Positions 34,021-42,868 of a DNA stretch of 64,000 nucleotides are shown one piece after another. Origin of the DNA: JAAYEL01 sp964345835. GTDB lineage: Bacteria; Bacillota; Clostridia; Tissierellales; Peptoniphilaceae. The notes under the pieces are model-generated. The model did no database searches, was not told where the DNA came from, and saw only the letters and a list, made by a program, of their open reading frames with translations. The stretch lies in assembly GCA_964345835.1 (NCBI GenBank), contig CAYFSL010000003.1:1-64000 (forward strand), given 5' to 3'. Every line of letters begins with the position of its first letter. Position 1 is the stretch's first letter. The position numbers and the translations under genes are program-made.

Positions 34021-34891
34021 CTTTTATCACCTCTCTTGTAAACCCTTCGCCAATAACTTCACTTGTTGCATTTATGAATACAAAAGCATTTTCATCGACC
34101 CTATTTACAAATGACTTTATCTTTAGATATTGAGACCTTCCAACTATAGTCATTAGTATTTCTCTATCACTTCCTGTATATCCTCCCCTAGTTTTATAAA
34201 GGGTGGTTCCCCTATTCATATTATAAGTTATAAAAGCATTTATTTCTTCAATATGGTTGGAGATGATCGTCATTTGAATTAAAGTGTTGAAACCTGTCAA
34301 AATCTTGTCTAAAACAAATGATGTCAACATCAAGGAAATTATACCATAAATCGCCTTTTCAATTCCAAAAGTAAAAGCTGCAAGAACTATTACTGCAGAA
34401 TCAGCTATCATTATCGCTGTCCCCATTCCTATTGAAAAATACTTATCTAAAATTTTTGCAATTATATCTGTTCCCCCAGTAGAGGCGTTAGAGTTGAAGA
34501 CAAACCCAAGGCCTGCTCCTATCAGGAAAGACCCTGTTATTAGGTTTATTATAGGGTCTTGAATTATTACTCCTACTTGCGGTGCAATCTTATCATATAG
34601 AAGGAATAAAAGAGAATATAGCCCCGTTCCAAATATTGTGAATATCCCAAATTCTCTGCCGAGAACTACATATCCTACTATAAATAGGATGATATTCAAT
34701 ACTAGGGTTACCATACCTTTAGATAGAAAAGGGAAAACACTATTCACTATTAGCGATATCCCTCCTACTCCTCCAGAAGCTATATTTGCAGCAAATAAGA
34801 AAAAGTAAGTTCCAAAAGACATAAGTACCGATCCTATGATAATGAAGAGGATCCTTTTTGCAGTCCTAGCTTTTTTATTTAATTTCTTCAT
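33989..34891 (-). CDS. YitT-family membrane protein with DUF2179
   Basis: A 300-residue integral membrane protein. Five to six hydrophobic helices span about residues 12-220 (ILFIIIGSVLMSFGTYFFLF, SGGVGGISLIVNSVF, SSGGTDIIAK-like loop as ASTGGTDIIAKILD). A cytosolic DUF2179 domain follows (HIEEINAFITYNMNRGTTLY, GGYTGSDREILMTIV). Transport substrate is unknown. A paralogue at 42869-43762 has the same layout. It overlaps the genes on both sides; the ATG is preceded by GAGGAGG. Confidence 0.88.
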   Translation of the reverse strand: MKKLNKKARTAKRILFIIIGSVLMSFGTYFFLFAANIASGGVGGISLIVNSVFPFLSKGMVTLVLNIILFIVGYVVLGREFGIFTIFGTGLYSLLFLLYDKIAPQVGVIIQDPIINLITGSFLIGAGLGFVFNSNASTGGTDIIAKILDKYFSIGMGTAIMIADSAVIVLAAFTFGIEKAIYGIISLMLTSFVLDKILTGFNTLIQMTIISNHIEEINAFITYNMNRGTTLYKTRGGYTGSDREILMTIVGRSQYLKIKSFVNRVDENAFVFINATSEVIGEGFTREVIKDDSTRKEATT

Positions 34892-36113
34892 GGTTTTTCC
34901 TCCTCAACATATCGCCTACATTAAGGACTTGTGGACTATTAATTCTTACTATTTGCTTTGCTCTATTGGCCATTTCAATTGGCTGTCCATCTTCATCTTT
35001 TATATACTCTATAGTAAAATTATGAATCTCTTTATATGGACCAAAAGCTTCTATCTGGTCGCCGACAACAAATTTATTTCTTTGCTCTACGGTGGCTTCG
35101 CCATTATTTTCATCATAGTCAAGGATTACCCCCAAAAAGTCGTAACCCCTGATATATGAGCTTGTGTCATAGTTTTGCTCTTCATGACCAGGAAGGCCAA
35201 ACATAAAGCCTGTTGTAAAATCTCTGTAGCTAGCCTTTTTTATTTCTTCAAGCAAGAAGCTCTTAAGCTCTTGGTCGTACTCCCCTTTATAGTAGCCATC
35301 GATTGCTAGCCTATAAGCCCTTACAACTGTGGCAACATAAAACTGAGTCTTAACCCTTCCTTCTATCTTAAAGCTTGATATGCCAGCCTCTATTAGTTTA
35401 TCGATGTATTCTATCATACAAAGGTCCTTTGAATTGAAGATAAAGGTACCCCTTTCATTTTCCTCGATTGGATAGTACTCTCCAGGCCTTGTTTCTTCTA
35501 CAAGTCTATATTTCCACCTGCAAGACTGGGCACAATCACCTTTGTTGGCATCCCTGTGGGTAAAGTAGTTACTTAAAAGACATCTCCCAGAATATGATAT
35601 GCACATGGCCCCATGGACAAAAACCTCCAATTCCATGTCTTCCGGGATATTCTTCCTAATGTTAATAATTTCTTCCAGGCTAAGTTCCCTTGCTAATACC
35701 GCTCTTTTAGCTCCCAGGTCATACCAGAATTTAACTGTTTGAGCATTTGTTATAGATGCCTGTGTGCTTATGTGGATTTCTAGGTCCGGTGCAACTTCTC
35801 TAACCCTAGTAAATACACCCGGGTCTGCAACGATAACCGCATCAACTCCAGCCTTGTATATAAAATCTATATATTCATCCAGCTTATCAAAGTCAGTATT
35901 ATGGGCCATAATATTCATTGTTATGTGAAGCTTTTTTCCCCTGTCATGGGCATATTTAACCGCTTCAAGAATCTGGTCGTTTGTAAAATTTTTAGAGGCT
36001 GTTCTTAGGCCAAATTCTTCCCCTGCCATAAATACAGCATCAGCCCCATAATCTATAGCTGTTTTTAGCTTATCTAAGTCTCCCGCAGGAGCAAGTAGTT
36101 CTACTTTTCTCAT
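34875..36113 (-). CDS. trhP: U32 family protein, probable tRNA 5-hydroxyuridine synthase TrhP
   Basis: A 412-residue peptidase-U32-type protein. It begins VELLAPAGDLDKLKTAIDYG and has the family Cys cluster HGAMCISYSGRCLLS and GDCAQSCRWKYR, likely binding an iron-sulfur cluster. In Bacillus the equivalent genes (yrrN/yrrO, trhP1/trhP2) make 5-hydroxyuridine at wobble U34, which TrmR then methylates. Here the trmR-like gene is directly upstream, sharing one base. A single trhP is present rather than two. Confidence 0.85.
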   Translation of the reverse strand: MRKVELLAPAGDLDKLKTAIDYGADAVFMAGEEFGLRTASKNFTNDQILEAVKYAHDRGKKLHITMNIMAHNTDFDKLDEYIDFIYKAGVDAVIVADPGVFTRVREVAPDLEIHISTQASITNAQTVKFWYDLGAKRAVLARELSLEEIINIRKNIPEDMELEVFVHGAMCISYSGRCLLSNYFTHRDANKGDCAQSCRWKYRLVEETRPGEYYPIEENERGTFIFNSKDLCMIEYIDKLIEAGISSFKIEGRVKTQFYVATVVRAYRLAIDGYYKGEYDQELKSFLLEEIKKASYRDFTTGFMFGLPGHEEQNYDTSSYIRGYDFLGVILDYDENNGEATVEQRNKFVVGDQIEAFGPYKEIHNFTIEYIKDEDGQPIEMANRAKQIVRINSPQVLNVGDMLRRKNHEEIK

Positions 36114-36763
36114 TAATCCTCCTTATATGTTAAGGCAATCCCATCCCCTATTTGTAGGATTGAGCTTGTATAAGAGTCATTTTTTAAGAGGTCATCTAAA
36201 TATTCCCTTAGCCTCTTAACTATAGTAATCTTTCTCCTCTTTACCAGGTCGTCATCTCCCACCATTCCTCTAAAGAGAATATTGTCAGATATAATAACCG
36301 CTCCTGGTTGGAGTTTACCTTCAACCAGAGAGAAAAAGTTAATATATTGGCCCTTAGCAGCATCAATAAATACAAAATCGTATTTTTCTTCGAGTTTGGG
36401 AATAACTTCTAAGGCATTGCCTTCAATAAGGTCAATCCTATCTTCGAAGCCGTATTTTTTTATATTGCTCCTGGCAATTTTTGCCATATCATCATCGATT
36501 TCTATTGTGGTTATCTGGCTATCCTCAGTGCAACTGGCAAAAAATATGGAGGAAAACCCAATAGCACTTCCTATCTCTAGGATTTTTTTAGGTTTTTGCA
36601 TTCTCAAAATAGTCTTAATAAACTCTCCAACTTCCCTATGAATAATGGGAATATTATTTGCTTCTCCATCCTGCCTAAGAGCTTCCAGATCCTGGCTTAT
36701 CTTATTGTCGATATAGAGGTCATTAATATAGTCAACTATTTTTTCATTGTTAATATTATTCAT
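36113..36763 (-). CDS. trmR: O-methyltransferase, probable tRNA 5-hydroxyuridine methyltransferase TrmR
   Basis: A 216-residue SAM-dependent O-methyltransferase of the catechol O-methyltransferase-like fold, with ILEIGSAIGFSSIFFAS (SAM loop), ITTIEIDDDM and FVFIDAAKGQYINFF. The nearest known relative by context is YrrM/TrmR, which forms 5-methoxyuridine at tRNA wobble U34; the adjacent trhP supports this. Start is ATG 36763, overlapping the end of the RNase J gene by 8 bp; a TTG two codons earlier is possible. Confidence 0.85.
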   Translation of the reverse strand: MNNINNEKIVDYINDLYIDNKISQDLEALRQDGEANNIPIIHREVGEFIKTILRMQKPKKILEIGSAIGFSSIFFASCTEDSQITTIEIDDDMAKIARSNIKKYGFEDRIDLIEGNALEVIPKLEEKYDFVFIDAAKGQYINFFSLVEGKLQPGAVIISDNILFRGMVGDDDLVKRRKITIVKRLREYLDDLLKNDSYTSSILQIGDGIALTYKED

Positions 36764-38537
36764 TTTCAACTGCCATTACCATTGGAAGGATCATTGGGTC
36801 TCTCTTTAATTCGGAGAAGACATATGATTTTATCCTGTCCTTAATAGTGTTTTTTATAGTTGTAATATCAGTCCTCTTATTGCTCTTGTTAAGGTCTACC
36901 ATTATTTTTTCTACAATTTTGTAGATTCCATCAAATAGTTCTGTTGACCCCTTTACATATACAAATCCTCTTGTAACAATTTCAGGTGATCCAACCAACT
37001 TGTTAGTCTTCTTATCAAATGATACTGAAACAGCTATAAGTCCTTCTTCTGAAAGGTGTTTTCTATCTCTTAGAACTACATTTCCAACATCACCAACCCC
37101 AAGACCATCAACTAGAACTGGTCCTGACTGAACAGAGTTTGTTATTTTTAGGCTGTCTTTTTTAAGTTCGAAAACGTCCCCATTTTTACCCACAAGTATA
37201 TTATCTTCTTCAATTCCAATTGACATGGCCAATTCTTTATGCATCTTTAAATGCCTGCTTTCTCCGTGAACTGGAATAAAGAACTTGGGCCTCACAAGGG
37301 ATAGCATTAGCTTTAATTCCTCTCTAGCTGCGTGGCCAGATACGTGTACATCTGCCAACTTAGAATATATGACATTACATCCTATGTTTGTCAGGTTGTT
37401 AATGACATCTCCCATTGCTCCCTCATTACCAGGTATTGGTGTAGCAGATATAACCACTGTATCTCCTGGCACTAGTTTAACCTTCCTATGCTCTGATTTA
37501 GATAATCTAGTAAGGGCACTCAAAGGCTCCCCTTGACTACCAGTTGTCAGTAGAACAACTTGGTCAGCATCGTACTTGTCAACTTCATTTATGTGCCTTA
37601 AAGTATCTTTCTTTATCCTTAGGTAGCCCAGGTCAATAGCTATCTTGACATTCTTCTCCATGGATCTTCCACTTATGAATAATTTTCTATTGTAGAACTC
37701 TGTAGCATCTATTACCTGTTGAACCCTGTGAAGGTTAGAGGCAAAGGTAGCTATAATTATCCTTTCTTGAGCCTCAATGAAAATTTGCTTGAAGGTCTCC
37801 CTTACAGATAATTCGCTCATAGTGTAGCCTGGTCTTTCCACATTTGTTGAGTCGGATAATAAAAGAAGAACCCCTTCCTTACCCAACTGACCAAATCTTT
37901 GTAGGTCCATATGGACTCCGTCTATTGGAGTGTAGTCAACCTTAAAGTCCCCTGTAAAAATAATTTTACCAATAGGAGTGTGTAGGACTATTGATGTCGC
38001 ATCTGGTATTGAGTGACTTACCTTTACAAATTCTATGTCGGTAGATCCCAATTTAATGGTCTGACCAGGATGGACTGTCCTTAGAACTGAAGTATCAAGA
38101 TTGTGTTCTTTCAACTTAACTTCTATTAGTCCAAGGGTTAATTTTGTAGAATAAACTTTGGTGTTAATCTTTTTTAATAGGTAAGGAACAGCCCCGATGT
38201 GGTCTTCATGGCCATGGGTTACTAAAAGAGCCTTAATCCTGTCCTTGTTTTCTTCTAAATAAGTCATATCTGGTATAACTATGTCTATTCCTAGCATAGT
38301 TTCATCTGGGAATGTTAGACCAGCATCTATTACGAATATGTCCTTTCCTATTTCAACCGCAGTCATATTCTTGCCGATTTCTCCAAGTCCACCAAGTGGA
38401 ATAATTTTTACTTTATCTATAGTATGTGACTTGTTTCTTCTTATTCCTGTAATTTTTTCTGCATTCGCTTGGCCTCTTCTCTTAGGCTTTATAACAGCTT
38501 TCTTGTTCTTTTTTATATTGAATTCTTTTCTTTCCAT
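36756..38537 (-). CDS. Ribonuclease J
   Basis: A 593-residue metallo-beta-lactamase/beta-CASP ribonuclease with 5'-3' exo- and endonucleolytic activity in mRNA turnover. Zinc-site motifs are VTHGHEDHIGAVPYLL and the later HVSGHAAREEL, with FTGDFKVDYTPIDG and the C-terminal IPVHGESRHLKMHKELA. A basic N-terminal extension (MERKEFNIKKNKKAVIKPK) precedes the core at KVKIIPLGGLGEIGKN. Start is ATG 38537 behind AGAAAGG. J1 versus J2 cannot be told, so no symbol is given. Confidence 0.94.
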   Translation of the reverse strand: MERKEFNIKKNKKAVIKPKRRGQANAEKITGIRRNKSHTIDKVKIIPLGGLGEIGKNMTAVEIGKDIFVIDAGLTFPDETMLGIDIVIPDMTYLEENKDRIKALLVTHGHEDHIGAVPYLLKKINTKVYSTKLTLGLIEVKLKEHNLDTSVLRTVHPGQTIKLGSTDIEFVKVSHSIPDATSIVLHTPIGKIIFTGDFKVDYTPIDGVHMDLQRFGQLGKEGVLLLLSDSTNVERPGYTMSELSVRETFKQIFIEAQERIIIATFASNLHRVQQVIDATEFYNRKLFISGRSMEKNVKIAIDLGYLRIKKDTLRHINEVDKYDADQVVLLTTGSQGEPLSALTRLSKSEHRKVKLVPGDTVVISATPIPGNEGAMGDVINNLTNIGCNVIYSKLADVHVSGHAAREELKLMLSLVRPKFFIPVHGESRHLKMHKELAMSIGIEEDNILVGKNGDVFELKKDSLKITNSVQSGPVLVDGLGVGDVGNVVLRDRKHLSEEGLIAVSVSFDKKTNKLVGSPEIVTRGFVYVKGSTELFDGIYKIVEKIMVDLNKSNKRTDITTIKNTIKDRIKSYVFSELKRDPMILPMVMAVENE

Positions 38538-38547
38538 TTTTACCTTT

Positions 38548-38781
38548 CTATTGTTCTTCCTCATCGAGCAATTCTATATAAAGAGATAGAATTTGATCGA
38601 ATTCTTTCTTATCTTCTATTGTTTCTAATACTGCTTCATCTTTTTCGCGGGAAATCTTCATTATATAAAGTTCATTTTCCTCTGAGATAAGGGCAGCATA
38701 CTCATTATCATCTACTCCAAATGTATCTAGTAGAGTAAATTCTACATCTTTTTGTCCGTCATTTAATATAATCTTATCCAT
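38548..38781 (-). CDS. Small DUF1292 protein
   Basis: A 77-residue acidic protein matching the DUF1292 pattern: MDKIILNDGQKDVEFTLLDT, YAALISEENELYIMKISRE, ending in an acidic tail. It corresponds to the short gene (yrzB) usually found after ruvX in Firmicutes. Function unknown. It lies 17 bp after ruvX and 10 bp before the RNase J start. A longer relative with a Cys/His tail is encoded at 30544-30915. Confidence 0.88.
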   Translation of the reverse strand: MDKIILNDGQKDVEFTLLDTFGVDDNEYAALISEENELYIMKISREKDEAVLETIEDKKEFDQILSLYIELLDEEEQ

Positions 38782-38798
38782 TGTAATCCCTGTAATTA

Positions 38799-39212
38799 TT
38801 ATAGTCTTCCATCTAAAAAGCTCTGCAAGATGTATGTTGCAGCAATCTTGTCGATATGGTCCTTTCTCTTTTCTCTTCTTACCTTCTGTTCTATCAGTAC
38901 CCTATTTGCCGATACAGTGGTCAACCTTTCATCCATATAGATGATTTCATTATCGACTCTTTTTTTTACCAAGTCCATAAAGCTCATCACCCTTTGGGCC
39001 TGTGGTCCTACCGACTTATTCATATTATAGGGCATTCCTACTACAATCTTAGAAACCTGGTACTGGTCAATGATTTCTTGCAATTTATCAATGTCCTCAT
39101 TGACTGTCGTCCTTTTTATTGTAGTGTGTGGATTAGCAATTATAAACATAGGATCACTTATTGCAACCCCTATTGTCTTGGTTCCTACATCAAGACCCAT
39201 ATATCTTTCCAT
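38799..39212 (-). CDS. ruvX: RuvX/YqgF family pre-16S rRNA nuclease
   Basis: A 137-residue RNase H-fold nuclease, proposed to process the 16S rRNA 5' end. It has MGLDVGTKTIGVAISD (first catalytic Asp), KIVVGMPYNMNKSVGPQAQRV, IIYMDERLTTVSA (acidic residues) and DKIAATYILQSFLDG (last Asp). The order alaS-ireB-ruvX is one of the most conserved in Firmicutes. Confidence 0.95.
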   Translation of the reverse strand: MERYMGLDVGTKTIGVAISDPMFIIANPHTTIKRTTVNEDIDKLQEIIDQYQVSKIVVGMPYNMNKSVGPQAQRVMSFMDLVKKRVDNEIIYMDERLTTVSANRVLIEQKVRREKRKDHIDKIAATYILQSFLDGRL

Positions 39213-39250
39213 ATATACTTCTTATCCTTATAAGCTCTGCTATATTTAAT

Positions 39251-39274
39251 AATGCAGAGCCTAGGCTCTGCATT
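39251..39274. terminator. 24-bp perfect palindrome after ireB
   Basis: Two perfect 12-base arms (39251-39262, 39263-39274) with no spacer lie between ireB and ruvX. The minus side continues ATTAAATATAG and the plus side AAGTTT, so a true T-run is missing. It may be a weak or attenuating terminator, letting some transcripts pass into ruvX. Confidence 0.5.
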
Positions 39275-39294
39275 AAGTTTATACATTAAAGCTA

Positions 39295-39561
39295 CTAGCC
39301 TATCATATGTTTTTTTAAATAATAGGTTAATAGTTCTTCGAGTAAATCATTCCTGTCAATTTGTCTAATTTGTTTTCTGGCATCATTATGGCTTGTGATA
39401 TATGAAGGATCACCTGATAAGATATATCCTATCAATTGATTCTTAGGTTCATATCCCTTTTCTTCTAAAGAGGTATAAACATTTCTTAATATATCAGCAA
39501 TCTTTGATTCATTTTCCTGACTAATCTTAAATAGCATAGTATCATCATTATCTTTGTACAT
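39295..39561 (-). CDS. ireB: IreB family regulatory phosphoprotein
   Basis: An 88-residue protein of the IreB (UPF0297) family. In enterococci it is phosphorylated by the PASTA kinase IreK and affects cephalosporin resistance. Family segments are KDNDDTMLFKISQE, EEKGYEPKNQLIGYILSGDP and YITSHNDARKQIRQIDRN. The phosphorylatable Thr is likely within DDTMLF. No PASTA kinase gene is in this window. It follows alaS by 27 bp. Confidence 0.94.
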   Translation of the reverse strand: MYKDNDDTMLFKISQENESKIADILRNVYTSLEEKGYEPKNQLIGYILSGDPSYITSHNDARKQIRQIDRNDLLEELLTYYLKKHMIG

Positions 39562-39588
39562 ATTTACCTCCTAGAAAACTTAGTATTT

Positions 39589-42189
39589 TTAGATTTCTTC
39601 TATATACTTTTTAACCTTACTCATGGCATCAAGTAACTTGTCAACATTCTTACCACCTGCAGACGCAAAGTCTGGCCTTCCGCCACCATTTCCACCTGTT
39701 TGTTGGGCGACATACCTAACTATATTACCAGCATTGTAGCCCTTCTTTATTAAACTCTTAGAAACAGAAGTTAAAAATGTAAGCTTACCATTAACTTCAC
39801 TTGAAAATACTATTATTAAATCCTCATTAGAGTCCTTTAATTTATCTGAAATGTTTCTTAATTCATCCATGCTGGTATTCTTGAAGTTTTTCACCAATAA
39901 ACCAAACTTTTCATTTCTAATAATCTCGCTTGATAGGTCATCAGCTACTTGCTTCTCTTTAATATTATTTAGCTTCTTAACTTCTTTTTCAAGGATAGAT
40001 TTTTCTTCCAGTAGCTCCTCTATCCTTCTTTCGATGTTATCTTTGTTAGTCTTTAGGCTAGATGCATATTGGGCTTCCCTTTGCTCAAGACCTAACATAT
40101 AGTCGTAAACATTGGCTCCTGTAATCGCTTCTATACGCCTAACTCCAGCGGCTATACCACTTTCCGAGCTAATCTTAATCATCTGGATCTCAGATGTGTT
40201 TTTAACATGGCAACCACCACAAAGCTCAACTGAGAAACCTCCCATATCGACAACTCTTACAACATCCTTATACTTGTCTTCAAATAATCCAATAGCCCCC
40301 ATATCTTGAGAGCCTTTAAGGTCTGTCAAGCTTACTTTTACATCATAGGCCATGGCTACCGCTTCATTGGCTATTCTTTCAATTTCTTTTAGGTCTTCCT
40401 TACTTACAGCTTCAAAGTGGGTGAAGTCAAACCTTGTCCTATGTTCATCAACAAAGGACCCTGCTTGCTTTATATGACTTCCAAGTACTTCTCTAAGGGC
40501 CTTATGAAGGATGTGGGTTGCAGAGTGGTTTTTGGTTGTAGCTAATCTTTTTTTCTTATCGACCTTTGCAAGTACCTTGTCCGATTTTTCCAAGGTCCCT
40601 CTTATAACTTCTACAAAATTGTAGTAGGTTTCTTCGGCATTCTTCTTGCTGTCTAAGACTCTAAGCTCTGCCTTATCGGAGATAATAGTTCCCTTATCTC
40701 CTACTTGGCCACCGCCCTCTCCATAGAATGGGGTCTTATCTAATATAATTATAGCTTTTTGCCCCTCAAAAATCCTGTCAACTTCTTTACCTTCATAGAT
40801 TAGATGCTTTACTTGGGTTTCTAATTCAAGGAGATTGTAACCTAGGAAGTCTGTCTTTCCAAAACCTTCGACAACAAAGCCTTCCTCTTCCCAACCTCCA
40901 TCAAAGCCTTTTGAGCTCCTTGAAGCCTCTTTCTGGATCTTCATTTGATCTTCGAAGCCTTCTTCATCAACTTTTATACCCCTGTCCTCGGCTATTTCCT
41001 TGGTAAGGTCTAGTGGAAAACCATAGGTGTCATAAAGCTTAAAAGCCCCCTTGCCTTCTATTATAGATTTTCCTTCTTTTACAAGTTTATCAATAAGCCC
41101 ATTAAGAATTTCTAATCCCTGGTCTATAGTTTCCTGGAACTTCTTTTCCTCTTGTTCAATAATCCTTATTATTCTGTCTATGTCCTCTAATAATTCTGGA
41201 TATTCTGGCTTGTAAATATCTGCTACAACTCTTATAACATCTTCTAAGAAAAGACCATCAATCCCTAAAAGCTTTCCATGTCTGTAGGCTCTTCTAATAA
41301 GCCTTCTTAAGATATATCCCCTTCCTTCATTAGATGGGATTACTCCATCATAAACAAGGAAAGTCATAGCCTTAGAGTGGTCCATTATTACCCTAAAGGA
41401 TTCATCAACCTTTTCATCTTTGCCATACTCTTTACCTGATAGTTCACTAACCTTATTTAGAAGTGGACTGAACGATTCTAACTCAAAAATATTAGCAGCA
41501 TCTTCTAAGACTAGGGCTAATCTTTCTAAGCCCATACCAGTATCAATGTTTGGTGCAGGTAGAGGGTGATAGTTACCTTCTGAATCCTTCTCAAATTGGG
41601 TGAATACAAGATTCCAGATTTCCATATATCTGTCCTCTTCATTGTCCCCGAAACCCTCACCACGGTCATAGTGAATTTCTGAACAAGGTCCACATGGGCC
41701 TTCTTCTAACTCCCAGAAGTTATCTTCCTTGCCAAGTCTCTTTATATGGTCTTCTGCAAGCCCGATTTCCTTTGTCCAAATATCATAGGCTTCATCATCT
41801 TCTTCATAAACTGTAACATATAGCTTCTGAGGATCAAGCTCAAGTACCTGGGTTAAAAACTCCCAGGCCCAACCTATAGCCTCATGCTTAAAATAGTCCC
41901 CAAAGGAAAAGTTACCAAGCATTTCAAAATAGGTGGCATGCCTATGAGTCTTGCCAACATTGTCTATATCAAGGGTCCTAAGACATCTCTGACTTGATGT
42001 CGCCCTATTATTAGGCATCTTCTTTACACCTGTAAAATACTCTTTAAGAGGTGCCATACCTGCATTAATCAATAATAGACTCTTGTCTTTTTCTGGGATT
42101 AAAGAGTAACTTTTTAACCTGGTGTGATTTTTTGATTCAAAAAAATCTAAAAAAGCTTTACGTATGTCATTAAAACCTAAATTTTTCAT
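39589..42189 (-). CDS. alaS: Alanyl-tRNA synthetase
   Basis: A class II synthetase of 866 residues charging tRNA-Ala. The catalytic core starts FNDIRKAFLDFFESKNHTR, with MAPLKEYFTG and NRATSSQRCLR. The editing domain has HSATHILHKALREVLG and CGGCHVKNTSEI (zinc ligands), and the C-terminal domain ends GNGGGRPDFASAGGKN. Length is normal. An extended -10 promoter precedes it, and no T-box is seen, unlike leuS. It starts the conserved alaS-ireB-ruvX order. Confidence 0.97.
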   Translation of the reverse strand: MKNLGFNDIRKAFLDFFESKNHTRLKSYSLIPEKDKSLLLINAGMAPLKEYFTGVKKMPNNRATSSQRCLRTLDIDNVGKTHRHATYFEMLGNFSFGDYFKHEAIGWAWEFLTQVLELDPQKLYVTVYEEDDEAYDIWTKEIGLAEDHIKRLGKEDNFWELEEGPCGPCSEIHYDRGEGFGDNEEDRYMEIWNLVFTQFEKDSEGNYHPLPAPNIDTGMGLERLALVLEDAANIFELESFSPLLNKVSELSGKEYGKDEKVDESFRVIMDHSKAMTFLVYDGVIPSNEGRGYILRRLIRRAYRHGKLLGIDGLFLEDVIRVVADIYKPEYPELLEDIDRIIRIIEQEEKKFQETIDQGLEILNGLIDKLVKEGKSIIEGKGAFKLYDTYGFPLDLTKEIAEDRGIKVDEEGFEDQMKIQKEASRSSKGFDGGWEEEGFVVEGFGKTDFLGYNLLELETQVKHLIYEGKEVDRIFEGQKAIIILDKTPFYGEGGGQVGDKGTIISDKAELRVLDSKKNAEETYYNFVEVIRGTLEKSDKVLAKVDKKKRLATTKNHSATHILHKALREVLGSHIKQAGSFVDEHRTRFDFTHFEAVSKEDLKEIERIANEAVAMAYDVKVSLTDLKGSQDMGAIGLFEDKYKDVVRVVDMGGFSVELCGGCHVKNTSEIQMIKISSESGIAAGVRRIEAITGANVYDYMLGLEQREAQYASSLKTNKDNIERRIEELLEEKSILEKEVKKLNNIKEKQVADDLSSEIIRNEKFGLLVKNFKNTSMDELRNISDKLKDSNEDLIIVFSSEVNGKLTFLTSVSKSLIKKGYNAGNIVRYVAQQTGGNGGGRPDFASAGGKNVDKLLDAMSKVKKYIEEI

Positions 42190-42214
42190 CTCTTTCTCCT
42201 TAAATACTCAAATG

Positions 42215-42245
42215 ATTATACCATAAACACACGTTTTAAGAAAAG
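42215..42245 (-). promoter_or_regulatory. Extended -10 promoter of alaS
   Basis: On the minus strand TGGTATAAT (TATAAT at 42215-42220) lies 26 bp before the alaS ATG. The -35 region (TTTCTT at 17 bp) is weak. Confidence 0.55.
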
Positions 42246-42281
42246 ATTCTAAGAATTTTTTATATCTCCTTATGTGGCATT

Positions 42282-42671
42282 TTATATTTCATCAAGCCAC
42301 ATGTTGTCTATAACTTGATTGACAGCTTGGTCAATTTTAACAAAAACATTTCTCGTTATACAATCTATTGCATAGCAATCTTGGTGAGAGCTGCAATCTG
42401 CCGAAAAATCAATGTTTCCTTCTAGGGCTCTTAAGACCTCTCCGATGGTTATTTCTGCTGGCGGCCTGGAAAGTAGGTAGCCCCCATATTTCCCTCTTTT
42501 AGAAATTACAATACCTGAACTCTTTAATCTTATAAATAACTGCTCCAGGTAGTTTTGACTAAGTCCTAAGTCCTTTACCAATCTTGGAAGTGCTACTGGT
42601 CCCTCGTCATACCTTTCCTTAAGATAGTAGACCGCCCTTAACCCATACCTGCTTCTAGTCGTTAACTTCAT
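42282..42671 (-). CDS. Rrf2-family transcriptional regulator, IscR-like cysteines
   Basis: A 129-residue Rrf2 regulator with an N-terminal winged helix (KLTTRSRYGLRAVYYL, LSQNYLEQLFIRLK, KRGKYGGYLLSRPP). Cys93, Cys99 and Cys104 in ADCSSHQDCYAIDC form a C-x5-C-x4-C set of the kind that binds a [2Fe-2S] cluster in IscR. No isc or suf genes adjoin. It is divergent from a YitT-family gene and 92 bp upstream of alaS. Whether it senses iron-sulfur status, cysteine or redox cannot be decided. Confidence 0.88.
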   Translation of the reverse strand: MKLTTRSRYGLRAVYYLKERYDEGPVALPRLVKDLGLSQNYLEQLFIRLKSSGIVISKRGKYGGYLLSRPPAEITIGEVLRALEGNIDFSADCSSHQDCYAIDCITRNVFVKIDQAVNQVIDNMWLDEI

Positions 42672-42811
42672 ATATTTAACCTCCCGGACTCATAACAATT
42701 AATTTATCTATAATGACTCACATACATCGTGTGTTAAAACTTTTATTTCATTTATATTCTTCATTGTATCACAAGTAATAATCTAAGATAAGAATCAGCT
42801 TTTATTTTCGG

Positions 42812-42840
42812 TTGTATTAAATCATCAAAGGTGTTATCAT
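42812..42840 (+). promoter_or_regulatory. Promoter of the plus-strand YitT gene
   Basis: TTGTAT (42812-42817) and TATCAT (42835-42840) are spaced by 17 bp, 28 bp before the ATG at 42869. Confidence 0.55.
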
Positions 42841-42868
42841 CTAGATGAAAAAAATTTAGGAGTGTGTA

